Position numbers and translations under genes: made by a program. Below the pieces are notes generated by a model. It saw nothing but the letters and a program-made list of their open reading frames with translations, was not told the origin of the DNA and ran no database searches. From Brachionus plicatilis (Eukaryota; Rotifera; Eurotatoria; Ploima; Brachionidae), in assembly GCA_010279815.1 (NCBI GenBank), contig QEOQ01000690.1, forward strand, positions 186,719 to 206,488: a stretch of 19,770 nucleotides of DNA, given 5' to 3'. Below are positions 1 through 8,568 of the stretch, piece by piece (the first letter of the stretch is position 1; the number at the start of each line of letters is the position of its first letter).

Positions 1-1258
1 CGATTAAGAACTTGCACAAAAAATGGATATACGAACGAATGAAATTTTCAAGATAAATCCATTCATTAGTTTCAGTTATTTAAATGTCGAAAAATATTTG
101 AGTAAGTTAGATGTTAATAAGTCAGTAGGACCAGATAAGATTGCTGCTTCGGTACTGAAATATTGTTCAAATACATTATCAAAACCTTTATCAAGAATTT
201 TTATCAAATCATATTCGGATGGTATTTTACCCGAAAAATGGAAGTTAGCAAATGTAACGCAATTGCATAAAGGTGGCTCAAAAGTTGAGTTACCCAACTA
301 TAGACCCGTTTCGTTAACCTCAATAGTTGGTAAAATAATGGAAAAAATTTTTAAGAGACGAGCTTATGAACTACTTAATCAGTAATAAATTGATAAACGA
401 AAAACAACATGGTTTTATGCCCGGAAAATCGTGTACAACGAACTTATTAGAGTTTATTGATAAAGTAACATACGAAATCGAAAACGGAAATTTCGTTGAC
501 ATCATTTACACAGATTTTTCAAAAGCTTTTGACAAAGTGTCACATAGAAAATTGCTGGTTAAATTGAGAGGTTATGGTATAGTCGAGGAGCCGTACGAAT
601 GGATAAAATCATTTCTTGTAGGTAGATCACAAAGAATAGTCCTTGGTAATGTAACATCAAAGTGGGAGGAAGTTTCAAGTGGTGTTCCACAGGGATCGGT
701 CTTAGGTCCCATTTTGTTCGTTTTGTACATAAACGACCTATTAGAGTTGATTCAAAGTCCGAGTCTCTCTTATGCAGACGATTTAAAGATTCTAGGGATT
801 TCAAGTAAAGTTCAAACAGGATCATTTCAGTTACAAGACGATTTGAATGTTTTAAATAGTTGGACAAAGACGTGGTCTACCGAACTGAATGTATCGAAAT
901 GCAAGGCAATGTATATAGGAAAAAATAGAGACAAAATGGCCTACACGGTTTCAAACGCTGATGGTGAAGTCATTTTGAAAGAAACCAAGGAAGAAAAAGA
1001 TCTCGGTGTTTTGGTGTCGAATGATCTTAAATGGAGCAAACAATGTTCAGCAGCGGCAGCAAAAGCTAACAGAATTTTAGGTCAAATTAGGAATTCATTC
1101 GTGTATTTGGATAGTGAGACTCTTAGACTTTTATACTCCGGACTTGTCAGACCTCATCTCGAATATGCCGTTAGTATGTGGAATCCTTCAACCAAAGTAA
1201 GTATAAACATGATTGAGAAAGTTCAGAGACGTGCAACCAAATTAGTCAAAGGTGAAAA
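1..1258 (+). pseudogene. LINE (non-LTR retrotransposon, CR1/Jockey-like) reverse transcriptase, partial and frameshifted
   Basis: Two overlapping frames together make one LINE reverse transcriptase: 23-385 carries the fingers (NKSVGPDKI, then NYRPVSLTSIVGKIMEKI) and 366-1271 carries the rest. Motif A is YTDFSKAFDKVSH, motif B is SSGVPQGSVLGPILF, and the catalytic motif C is SYADDLKI, so the catalytic aspartates are present. The frame changes by one base near 356-366, and an in-frame TAA sits just before the first ATG, so this copy is dead. The endonuclease and ORF1 would lie left of the window. The protein runs to VQRRATKLVKG, which in this family normally continues for about 100 more residues, so the 3' end is missing. 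That is unusual, because LINE copies usually lose the 5' end. The clade is inferred from motif style only. Confidence 0.9.
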
Positions 1259-1281
1259 ACAAATTAGTTGAAGGTGAAAAA
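1238..1281. repeat. 22-bp tandem direct repeat at the LINE/epimerase junction
   Basis: 1238-1259 and 1260-1281 match at 20 of 22 bases. The left copy still encodes the LINE residues TKLVKG on the plus strand. The right copy encodes FSPSTNL of the epimerase on the minus strand. The similarity therefore spans the breakpoint between two unrelated truncated genes. Confidence 0.8.
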
Positions 1282-1928
1282 CAAACTGAACAAACAAGCG
1301 CTACTGCTTTTCTATTAAATTCTTCCGGAAATGGTGAAGATAAATCGCCAGTTCTCAATCCTGATTCAATATGAAAGACATGGATCCCTGCATGAAATGC
1401 TACAATTGACGAAGCCATCGCTGTTGTCGTATCTCCCTGCACAAAAATTAATTTTGGTTTTATATTTTCGTAGACTAGAAGAATTTGTTGTTGTATTCGA
1501 ATAAGCAAAGATGCAAGAGACTGTTCATTTGACATTATATTTAAATCAAAATCAGGTTTTACATTATAATATATCTCAAGCGGTTTTAATAATTGTTTAT
1601 GTTGTCCAGTCGATATAATTTTTAGAGAGCAAATTGATTTGTTTTCTTTAAGCTCGTTAATCAACATGATCATTTTTATGAATTCCGGACGAGTTCCATA
1701 GATAACTAAACAAATGAAATTTTCATCATTTGATTTATTTTTTTCCAATTGCAAATTTTCTCCAAATTTAAAAACTACTGAGGAATTAGGATAAAATTTA
1801 AATAAAAAAATGAAAAACAAGACAAAAATTAAGATCTTTATAAGTTTACGATATTTTTTAAAAAACATTTTTTTAATTTCTAATTTTTTAGAAAAAAGGA
1901 AAATTTTTTTACTATTTAAGCCAAACAA
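1261..1928 (-). CDS. UDP-N-acetylglucosamine 2-epimerase (WecB type), membrane-anchored, 5' half only
   Basis: The family interconverts UDP-GlcNAc and UDP-ManNAc in the non-hydrolysing, bacterial WecB manner. The frame shows the N-terminal Rossmann half: GTRPEFIKM (Arg and Lys of the active site), TGQHKQLL, VQGDTTTAMA (Asp), HIESGLRTGD (Glu) and FPEEFNRK (Glu), ending at FSPSTNL. These correspond to the WecB residues known as Arg10, Lys15, Asp95, Glu117 and Glu131. The His213 region and the whole C-terminal half are absent, because the frame runs into the LINE junction. Before the enzyme lies a basic then strongly hydrophobic stretch (about residues 21-47), which suggests a type II signal anchor with the enzyme in a secretory compartment. 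Two starts are possible, ATG at 1928 or ATG at 1868 directly before FFKKYRK; the second gives a more typical anchor. It is not the animal GNE type, whose epimerase domain is the hydrolysing kind. It is either a broken gene or a real gene cut by a rearrangement. Confidence 0.88.
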
Positions 1929-2201
1929 AAAGAACGCTAATTATTTTTTTATTAATTATATAAAAAACAAATAACGACTAAAATTTATATTTGAAGTCTT
2001 CTTTTTTATCGAAAACATTTTCTAATTAAAAAAAAAAATTAACAATTATTTTTTATAAGTTGATAGAATATAATTTTATAAAAAAATAATGAGCATTCTT
2101 TTTGTTAATTAGAAAATATTTTTAAAAACAAAAATTAAAAGAAAACGTTTTCTATTTATTTTTTATCGAAAATATTTTTTAATTAACAAAAATAATTAAC
2201 G
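1929..2201. other. AT-rich intergenic stretch with short inverted repeats
   Basis: No coding frame is seen. The motif TTTTTATCGAAAA-A/T-ATTTT occurs directly near 2003 and 2161. A related stretch near 2099-2124 is inverted relative to 2168-2193 (about 22 of 24 bases pair), so the region can fold. It would contain the promoter of the epimerase, but no clear TATA box can be separated from the AT background. Confidence 0.5.
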
Positions 2202-2475
2202 TGTCTTAAACATACATCAATCAAGATTAAGATAAAATAAAAACCGGTTGTAAATCAGACTTGTGCAAAAGTTGGGAAAAAAAGTCGTTTTAAAGTCATT
2301 TCAAAGTCAAGTCACTGATTTTACTTGAAATTTTTTATCTGAAAAAATACATTTCAAAGAATTTGAAATAAAAATGGCCGCCTTAATAACTACATGGAAC
2401 GGCAAAAGACTAATATTAAAAATATAATTTTTCAGCTCAAGTAAATCAAGTGAAGTCAAAAGACTTTTTTTTGAA
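2202..2475 (+). mobile_element. Interspersed repeat family, copy 1 (single minisatellite unit)
   Basis: From 2256 the sequence CAGACTTGTGCAAAAGTTGG matches the inverted end of the copy at 13519-13923. Homology continues through the AAGTCAAG-rich arm, the TTGAAATAAAAATGGCCGCC boundary and one GC core (2376-2403, GGCCGCC...GGAACGGC) of the 41-bp minisatellite. Left of the terminus, 2202-2255 also matches 13924-13978 (shared TGTCTTAAACAT and ACCGG blocks), so the true boundary lies further out or both copies sit in the same older repeat. The right end fades out in AAGTCAAAAGACTTTTTTTT near 2475. No protein is encoded, so it is a non-autonomous element. Confidence 0.75.
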
Positions 2476-2707
2476 TAAAAATATCGTAATACAAACACAA
2501 ATGATTGTTAGAAGAATCATCTGGAATGTATTTTCGGTGTGTTTTGTAAGTATTTAGTATCTCTGTTTGAACCATAGTTAAGATTAACTTGATCTTTATT
2601 TGATGTTTCCCTTCAAAAAAATTAAACAACTTTCCATGATGGTTAAAGTCTAAATCTTTAAAGTTTAAATCTTTATGCAAATGAATAACCATTTGAGTAT
2701 AATTGAG
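2476..2707 (-). other. Distal remainder of the retrotransposon, unassigned
   Basis: A 78-codon minus-strand frame (2692-2456) begins just after the stop of the envelope-like frame. It shows no motif or clear membrane segment that I recognise and runs into the neighbouring repeat. It may be the displaced tail of the third frame or untranslated element sequence. Confidence 0.3.
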
Positions 2708-4033
2708 TCATAGAATTTGTTGATTTTTCCTTTGATATAAACTAGAGTCATTTAAATGAATGTATTTTGATGAAACTATATCACACCATACAAGTTTTGA
2801 ATTATCTAAAATAATTCTATCAGGTGTTAAAAATCCATTGTAATTTTTGCTCCATATTTCGAAATTTACTTGCATATCGGTGTAGCATTCTATTGAGTTA
2901 ATGTTGAAGGTTACCCGAGTTAAGCTAATGCACTCCAATTTATAAAGTTCTTCTTTCTCAGCTAGAATGTTTAAATCATTACCATATTGATCATTTATTC
3001 TGTTAATTTTATTTGATCCTCTAAAAGACTTAAGTAATGCCATAATAGAGTAACAAAACTTCACAGACATCATTGTCTTTGAATTCGTAAACAGATTGAA
3101 CACTTTGTAATCCGTATCAGCCAAAGTTAAATCTTTTAATTGGTTAATACATTTCTCGTCGATCTTCAACTGAGCAGTATTATTACTTGTATTGTAAATA
3201 TCATCGTTTGTTTTTAGTAAAACCATGTCACATTTATGTTCTTTCAAATATGTCTCAAGTAGAATTTTTTCTTTATCTGAGTAAAATATGTTATCAATTT
3301 TAGTGAAATTGATTTTTCCTATAAATTTAAATAGACAAGAATTGATTATGTCTCTTTTCCATACAATCATTTTGTCAACGATACTACAGAATTCGCGTTT
3401 AGCATAAGAATCGCCTTGTCGTACCAGTAAACCATCTTTTGGTTGAAACAAAGGTGAGGTTTCATTTTCTGCATTAATAGTTTTTGCATAATACTCGCAG
3501 TAGATAATTTCAAATTCACGAGTATTCCGTAAAGCAAAATCGAGGTTTTTCTATAAAGTAGCATCTCTCTTTTTCGCATAACATTAGATTTGATTCGCAT
3601 TTTTTTGTGTATATCATATCCCAACACTCCCATAATGGACGATAAGTTCTTCTAATTTTTTTGTTTTTAGGTAAACGTAACCGCGACAATTGATACTATA
3701 TTTTGATTTCCGTATCATACTATACTCGTTAGATTCACCATACCGTTCATGAGGGTGATTGCAGTCAAGTTCGTTTAAGCCATACAAACTACGTTTAGTA
3801 TTTGAAGGACAATATTGGAACATGACATCAATCGATCGACTTAAAATTGGAGTGATAAATATCATAAAAAATATGTTAATCATAATAAAAGAATGGAGGA
3901 TATAGACTTGTTTGGTGAATTTTACCGTGAAATTCTTGTATTGCTTCGATATTATCTGTATGATTTTAAGGTATCCAACTATTTTTTGATACTGGTGAAT
4001 CAAGCCATTTGACAAAATATTCCATTTTTCCAT
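2708..4033 (-). pseudogene. Envelope-like glycoprotein frame of the retrotransposon, broken
   Basis: Three overlapping frames lie directly downstream of the integrase, where env-type elements carry their third gene: 4033-3614, 3633-3367 and 3451-2708. The first contains a hydrophobic signal-like segment (FIMINIFFMIFITPIL) followed by a region with spaced cysteines, as expected of a secreted or membrane ectodomain. The frame changes near 3620 and again between about 3370 and 3550. The last part has several more cysteines and possible N-glycosylation sites, but I see no convincing C-terminal membrane anchor before its stop. I do not recognise the viral family, so 'envelope-like' rests on position, signal segment and cysteines. 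The frame is clearly non-functional here. Confidence 0.55.
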
Positions 4034-4740
4034 TCCTTGTTCTCCAATCCATAATGTTTTCTATTTGAAATTTGAGCATCATCAGACTTAGGAACTACTT
4101 TGAGTTTGTTTCGTTGGAAAGTTTTGACGTATTTGCCAGTAGTAAGTTTGTAATTACCCCCTTTCGCTTGTTCCACTACAACGTAAGGACCTAGATAATT
4201 AGCCTCAAGTTTACCTTTTAATAGGTTTATTCATTAAGACATGGGTTCCTGTTGATAGTTTGTCTTCCTTAATCAGATTTATTTCATCTTGTATTGATTT
4301 TTGTCTTGTTAGATACTAATCCAGCGGATCATTTACATTGATTAGAGTTACTTCTTGTAATTTCTTTATCTTTAAAGCTCGTTTACAAATTGCTTCTAAA
4401 TCATTTTCATTATCAGATGTTCGATAATCTTGGAAATGATTAACTTTTCTTCCAAAGTATAGTTCGAAAGGAGTAAAACCCGTAGCAGTGTGAACTTTTG
4501 TATTGTATGTCATTAGAATATAGGGGAGCCAATCGATCCATTCTTCCGGACTTGAGTCAAAATGTTTTTTCAAGCTGTTTATAAGGGTTTTGTTAAAACG
4601 TTCCGTTAAGCCTATTGTTTGTGGATGGTACGGTGAAGTAACTCTTCTCTCAATACCGCTTAGTTTTTCGTAGTAGCTTCCGGACCAAAATGACCAACAA
4701 GATGAGCAATTTCAATGTAATTTTTCCTATCTTCTTCTCT
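4026..4740 (-). pseudogene. Integrase remnant with catalytic core deleted
   Basis: Reading down the minus strand, the zinc-binding start IAHLVGHFGPEAT (near 4700) is followed almost at once by the end of the core, TSPYHPQT...LTERFNKTL, and then WIDWLPYILMTYNTKVH and GFTPFELYFGR. Family members normally have several hundred bases between these, holding the CxxC pair and the two catalytic aspartates. These are gone, and only the final glutamate (LTERF) is left. The C-terminal GPY/F-type module survives around 4130-4210 (LGPYVVVEQ...NYKLTTGKYV) in another frame. There are stops at 4316 and near 4210. Integrase activity is impossible for this copy. Confidence 0.85.
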
Positions 4741-4778
4741 GGGAACGTAAAGATAGTCTTCAATTTCTGGATTCTCAT

Positions 4779-5500
4779 CTAGTTTGATGAAAAGTTTATC
4801 ATTTTTCCATTTGTAATGAATAGCAAGTTTTCTACTCTTTTTACATTTTTCTTTGAGATACCATCTCTATGACGACCATTCTGAAGAAAATACAGTAAAG
4901 TACAATCATCATATGGGTCTAATAGTTTATCAATAGCATCTTGATCGTTCTGAGCGGATTCTTCAGTCACTTTCGATTTGGATCTTGAATTGTATAAAAC
5001 TGAAAGACTTAAAGCATCGACATTGCTATGAATTGCACCTTTTCTGTGGATTGTCTCAAAGTCATAGACTTGAAGACATAATGTCCATCTATCCAAACGA
5101 CATGTTGGATCTTGGATGTTCATAAGCCACTTGAGAGCTGCATGGTTTGAGATGACTTCAAAATTAGTACCATATAAATAAATACGAAAGAATTTAACAG
5201 CCCATACTACAGCCAAGCATTCTTTTTCAGTGATTCCATAATGAATTTCAGCGTTTTTGAGATTTCTTGAAGCATACAGACATACATAATCCAGGCTATT
5301 TTCATCTTTTTGCGACAAATTGCAACCAGTGCATATGATGAAGGATCTGTAAATAGAAAAAATTTCTTTGAGTAATCGGTTAGTCTCAAAACTGGATACT
5401 TTATCAAGCTGTCTTTTAGTTCATTAAATGCTTCTTCGCATTCAACAGACCATACAAACGGTATATCCTTCTTTAGTAAATTGTGGAGAGGTTGAGCCAT
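4779..5500 (-). pseudogene. RT connection and RNase H domain of the Ty3/Gypsy element, frameshifted
   Basis: The upper frame (5500-5207) contains PLHNLLKKDIPFVW and FFLFTDPSSYAL, the RT thumb and the first RNase H aspartate. The lower frame (5318-4779) continues with SRNLKNAEIHYGITEKECLAV (catalytic Glu), then VISNHAALKWL and the FETIHRKG...NVDALS tail. A frameshift joins them near 5300. Where relatives have TDH the sequence has SNH (codon AAC), so the third acidic residue is replaced by asparagine. The domain boundaries are typical of Ty3/Gypsy pol. Confidence 0.88.
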
Positions 5501-6497
5501 TTTAGCATTATCTTTAACAAATCGTCTGTAATAACCAGTAAAACCAAGAAATTCTTGAATTTGCTTTACATTCTCCGGTCTTTCACGATCTTTAATACAT
5601 TTTATTTAATTTGTATCCATGAATACACCATCTCGTGATACAATGAAACCTAATAATTTGATTGAGATTCTAAACCATTAATACTTTTCTCTTTCAATTT
5701 TAGCCCAGCTTTATTGAGTAGGTCTACACTATACCAGAGTGCTCAAAATTTTCTTCCAGGAATTCTGAAAAAACCGTAATATCATCGAAATAAATTCTTA
5801 CGAAGTTTAAATTACATAAAGTTGATGCATTAATCTGCTAAAGTCTGCCGGGGGATTCTTTAAGCCGAATGGTAATCTAAGTAATTCAAAATGTCAAATC
5901 TGGTGTAGAAAAAGCTGTTTTTAAAATTGAATTTTCATCTAGTTCAACTTGCCAATATCCGGACTTTAGATCTAGGGAAGAAAACTATTTTGCACCACTC
6001 ATGCTGTATAAAACATCATCTATTCTTGGTATTGGAAATGGATCTAATAAGGTAACCGCGTTGAGTTATCGGTTATCAACACAAAAACGTTTGCTTCCAT
6101 CTTTTTTACCAATCACTACTACAGGGAACGACCACGGACTAGTTAAATGTCTGATTATACCATCCTTAAGCATTTTATCTATTTCGGTTTTTATTTCTTG
6201 TCGTTCTTTCTCTGATTTTCTAAAAGGATATAGAAAAATCGGATGTTTGTTTTCAACACGAATTACGTGTTTACGCATCTTACAGCGACCAAGGTTATTA
6301 TAATCAGTAGCAAACACATCATTGATTTTTCCCATGAAAATACTAACTTTACTTAGCTCTTGTTTATTTAAAACCTTTTCATCCATTAAGTCTTGATTGC
6401 TATTGGTATTCCAACTTGCGTCATTTTCTAATGCCAATAGATCAATTTCATCTTCATTTATTTCTGATAAGAAAGAATATTCATTTAAGCAATTCAT
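5501..6497 (-). pseudogene. Reverse transcriptase of the Ty3/Gypsy element, with stops
   Basis: The N-terminal frame (6497-6066) has the signature fingers KHPIFLYPFRKSEKER, GIIRHLTSPWSFPVVVIGKKDG and FCVDNR. It stops at a TAA in 6066-6068, where relatives have a lysine or glutamine before LNAVT. Further down the same strand I can read DPFPIPRIDDVLYSMSGAK, a TAG near 5987, motif A SSLDLKSGYWQVELD and, after another frame change, FGLKNPPADFSRLM and the catalytic YFDD (5781-5792). All core motifs are therefore present but interrupted by at least three stops and several shifts. Confidence 0.88.
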
Positions 6498-6553
6498 GCC
6501 ATCATCATATAGGGACTATGATATATGGTTCTGGAGGTATAAATGCTATTCTG

Positions 6554-6880
6554 TTATTTAGAATCTATGATTACACCTGTTTCGTTAAACCAATCTAATC
6601 CGACGATTATATTGTCTTGAAGATTGGTAATGGGACAACAAACGTACGCTGTTTTTCCAAAAATTGTTAGCTTAATTGGTTTCGTTAAGCCAATCAGAAG
6701 TTTTTTACGACCACTTGCAATAATTATGGAATATTCCGGTTTCTCGTACTTGATACCCAGTCTGTCCACTAGGTCCTTTGATATCACTGATGTCGTAGAT
6801 CCAGTATCGTGAATTCCTGTTACACTATTGTTATCAACATTAGCAGGAATATCTAACAGTTTTACATGCTTTGCACCCAA
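6554..6880 (-). pseudogene. Retropepsin-like aspartic protease of the Ty3/Gypsy element
   Basis: The 109-codon frame has the active-site motif IHDTGSTTSVIS (Asp-Thr-Gly) and, about 70 residues on, the hydrophobic IIVGLDWF that corresponds to the conserved ILG segment. Retropepsins process Gag and Pol. The frame is open, but its host element is dead. It lies between the gag frame (ending 6896) and the RT frame (starting 6497), separated from both by short gaps with stops, so gag-pro-pol would need frameshifts or is decayed. Confidence 0.85.
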
Positions 6881-6895
6881 AAAGTTACTTTGCTC

Positions 6896-7537
6896 CTATC
6901 TTATCATAAAGCTTTTAGTTTCATATTTTAAAATTATATTTTGAAGTTCAGAATAATCCTTCTTTACTTCAACCATATAAGATTTCTTTTGGTACTTTTT
7001 TCCATTTTTACTATTTCCAGTAGCATGTCTATTGTAATTATTAGATGCATGCTGTTTGTAGTTACCAGTTGGAGTTTTATTGTCATTACTTTTAGTACCA
7101 TTCTTTTTAGATCGACACTCCTTGGCGATATGGCCTACCTTTTTGCAATTTCTACAAACCAAACTCTTGTCTCTATTATGTGTTTTTGCGCTCATCATTA
7201 CCTTTTGATTGTTGTACCCAAGCACTTCTTCTGATCTTGTTGCCATATCTATTGCGTCTTCAAATGTTTTTGGATTTTGAAGCTTGACATATGTTTTCGT
7301 TTTCGATTGCAATCCGTTTATAAAACATCGCATTTTAAACTCTTGAGATATTTCATTAAGCTTACCAGCAATATTTCTAAATCTGTTCAAGTAATCATCA
7401 AAATTACTCGTTTGCTTGATATTGGTTATCTGGTCTCTCAATCTTGATTTCTTGTCCTTTGAATAAAATAAACTAAGTTTTCTTACGATTTCATCCCAAT
7501 CTGTTTGTGGAAATTCCTCAATTATATTTCTGTAGCT
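6896..7537 (-). pseudogene. Gag polyprotein, C-terminal capsid and zinc knuckle, 5'-truncated
   Basis: The frame is open from a TAA at 7538-7540 down to 6896. It contains the retrotransposon-gag pattern DWDEIVRKLSLFYSKDKK, then SNFDDYLNRFRNIAGKLNE and MRCFINGLQSK. A CCHC zinc knuckle CRNCKKVGHIAKEC (C-x2-C-x4-H-x4-C) follows, and then a basic asparagine-rich tail. There is no ATG near the start and the N-terminal half of a normal Gag is missing, because upstream sequence is unrelated AT-rich DNA. The zinc knuckle would bind element RNA. Confidence 0.85.
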
Positions 7538-7684
7538 TTACATTTTTTGAACCTTTTTCAGGAAAAAAATTATTTTAATTTTGTTGAAATCTTTTTTTTT
7601 TACATGAAACAAATATTTATTAAACAAATAAAAATGATCCTCTCTACCCCAGCTCCTTACTCCGACCTCTGCTCCTACTCTGTC

Positions 7685-7695
7685 TTTATATATAT
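7685..7695 (-). promoter_or_regulatory. TATA-like box, possibly from a lost LTR
   Basis: The minus strand reads TATATATAAAG, followed about 10 bases on by a GA-rich stretch unlike the AT background, and further on by AATAAA. The arrangement resembles a retroelement promoter. In DNA this AT-rich, chance TATA boxes are common. Confidence 0.3.
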
Positions 7696-7911
7696 TTGTT
7701 TTATTTTGTTTTAAGTTTTCAGTTTAGTTTAAGTTTTTTCAATAAAGTTTTGAAAGGAATCTAAATTATTTGATTTAGTAGCGCCACGCTATTAGATTAT
7801 TAAATTAATTCATACACAATTTAACTTTTTGAAAATTATAAGATTAATATTTTTTAAAGAATCGAAAAGCTAAAAATGATTGTTGAAATGAATTGTTACT
7901 TCCATTGTTTT

Positions 7912-8145
7912 TTCTTAGTTTAATAATCACTCTGTCTTGATTTTTCTATGAAGTCGAACATACAATTAGAACCGTAAAAAACTCGAACTGATCAAACTCG
8001 CAGATCTCGAGTGTTAACTTGTATCTGTCCTCATCAATACACGGAAAAATTTAGAATTTTCGAAATTGTGGATTTTTCGCGAAATTACATGGATGAGGTA
8101 TAATATAACATAAAAAACATAAGTGAATTGTTATTAAACTAAGAA
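7912..8145. repeat. Small inverted repeat (foldback)
   Basis: TTCTTAGTTTAATAA at 7912-7926 has its exact reverse complement at 8131-8145. The enclosed 200 bases contain shorter complementary pairs (CCTCATC/GATGAGG and ACTCGA/TCGAGT). It could be a small non-autonomous element. No target duplication was seen. Confidence 0.5.
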
Positions 8146-8243
8146 TAAAACATAAACTATTTTTGATTTAATTAATAAAAAAACTTAATTGGTCTTTTTC
8201 ATATAATAATGATGCTAAACGTCTTTATTTAAATAAATACAGT

Positions 8244-8276
8244 ATTGCACAAAAGTTTAGACGCATGCGCATTTTT
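8244..8276 (+). repeat. Tc1 terminal repeat, outer copy
   Basis: 33 bases starting ATTGCACAAAAGTTTAGACG match 8459-8491 at 31 of 33 positions, in the same orientation. Confidence 0.8.
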
Positions 8277-8458
8277 TTTAAACAAATAAATTATCAATCA
8301 ATTAATTACAGAATAGAAGGCTAGTAAGGATATTTCTGTATTCTAATTTATTAATTAACATAATTAATTAAATAAAAATGCAAAAAAAACTAGACAGAAA
8401 AAAAAATAGCTGAATATATTAGTTAAGAAAAAATAGTGATAAAATTTCGGAAAAAAAA

Positions 8459-8491
8459 ATTGCACAAAAGTTTAGACGCATACACATTTTT
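8459..8491 (+). repeat. Tc1 terminal repeat, inner direct copy
   Basis: It is a second copy of the outer terminal repeat, 215 bp inside it and pointing the same way. A transposon end should have one such terminus on this side, so this one belongs to a rearrangement. It leads seven bases later into the duplicated 71-bp transposase segment. Confidence 0.8.
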
Positions 8492-8497
8492 AGTATT

Positions 8498-8568
8498 ACC
8501 ACCACCTTGTAGAGTTGGTACAACAAATCTTGTGTCGTATTTTTCTTTTCTTAACCTTTTTACTAAAA
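8498..8568. repeat. 71-bp duplicate of an internal transposase segment
   Basis: 8498-8568 is identical base for base to 9015-9085, which encodes VKRLRKEKYDTRFVVPTLQG in the middle of the transposase. The outer copy is read in another frame and replaces the normal end of the gene just after the GGHF codons. Confidence 0.9.

Larger units (their letters stand above)
2476..7540 (-). mobile_element. Degenerate Ty3/Gypsy-type LTR retrotransposon with a third, envelope-like frame
   Basis: Read on the minus strand the order is gag (7537), retroviral-type protease, RT, RNase H, integrase and an envelope-like frame ending at 2708, the layout of env-bearing Ty3/Gypsy elements. I could not find a pair of long direct repeats at the two ends, so LTRs are missing, diverged or truncated. 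The gag leader is cut off near 7538. Multiple stops, frameshifts and an internal integrase deletion show that the copy is inactive. Protease and gag frames remain open, so decay is moderate. Confidence 0.85.
7541..8237. other. Non-coding stretch between the Ty3/Gypsy and Tc1 elements
   Basis: No gene is visible. On the minus strand a TATA-type sequence (7695-7685) precedes a purine-rich stretch (about 7680-7645) and an AATAAA (near 7620), an order that would fit a leftover LTR, although no partner copy is found. At 7779-7787 the minus strand reads TGGCGCTAC, which could be a tRNA-primer-type site but is not adjacent to a recognisable LTR edge. A 15-bp perfect inverted repeat lies at 7912-7926 and 8131-8145. 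Confidence 0.4.

Noticed and set aside
7505..7714. A plus-strand frame of 69 codons between the retroelement and Tc1
   Set aside because: Hydrophobic composition arises from T-rich DNA; there is no motif, and it overlaps the gag start on the other strand.
2456..8237. Flanking LTRs of the Ty3/Gypsy element
   Set aside because: I compared both sides by eye and found no long direct repeat; only a TATA-like box and AATAAA hint at a former LTR.
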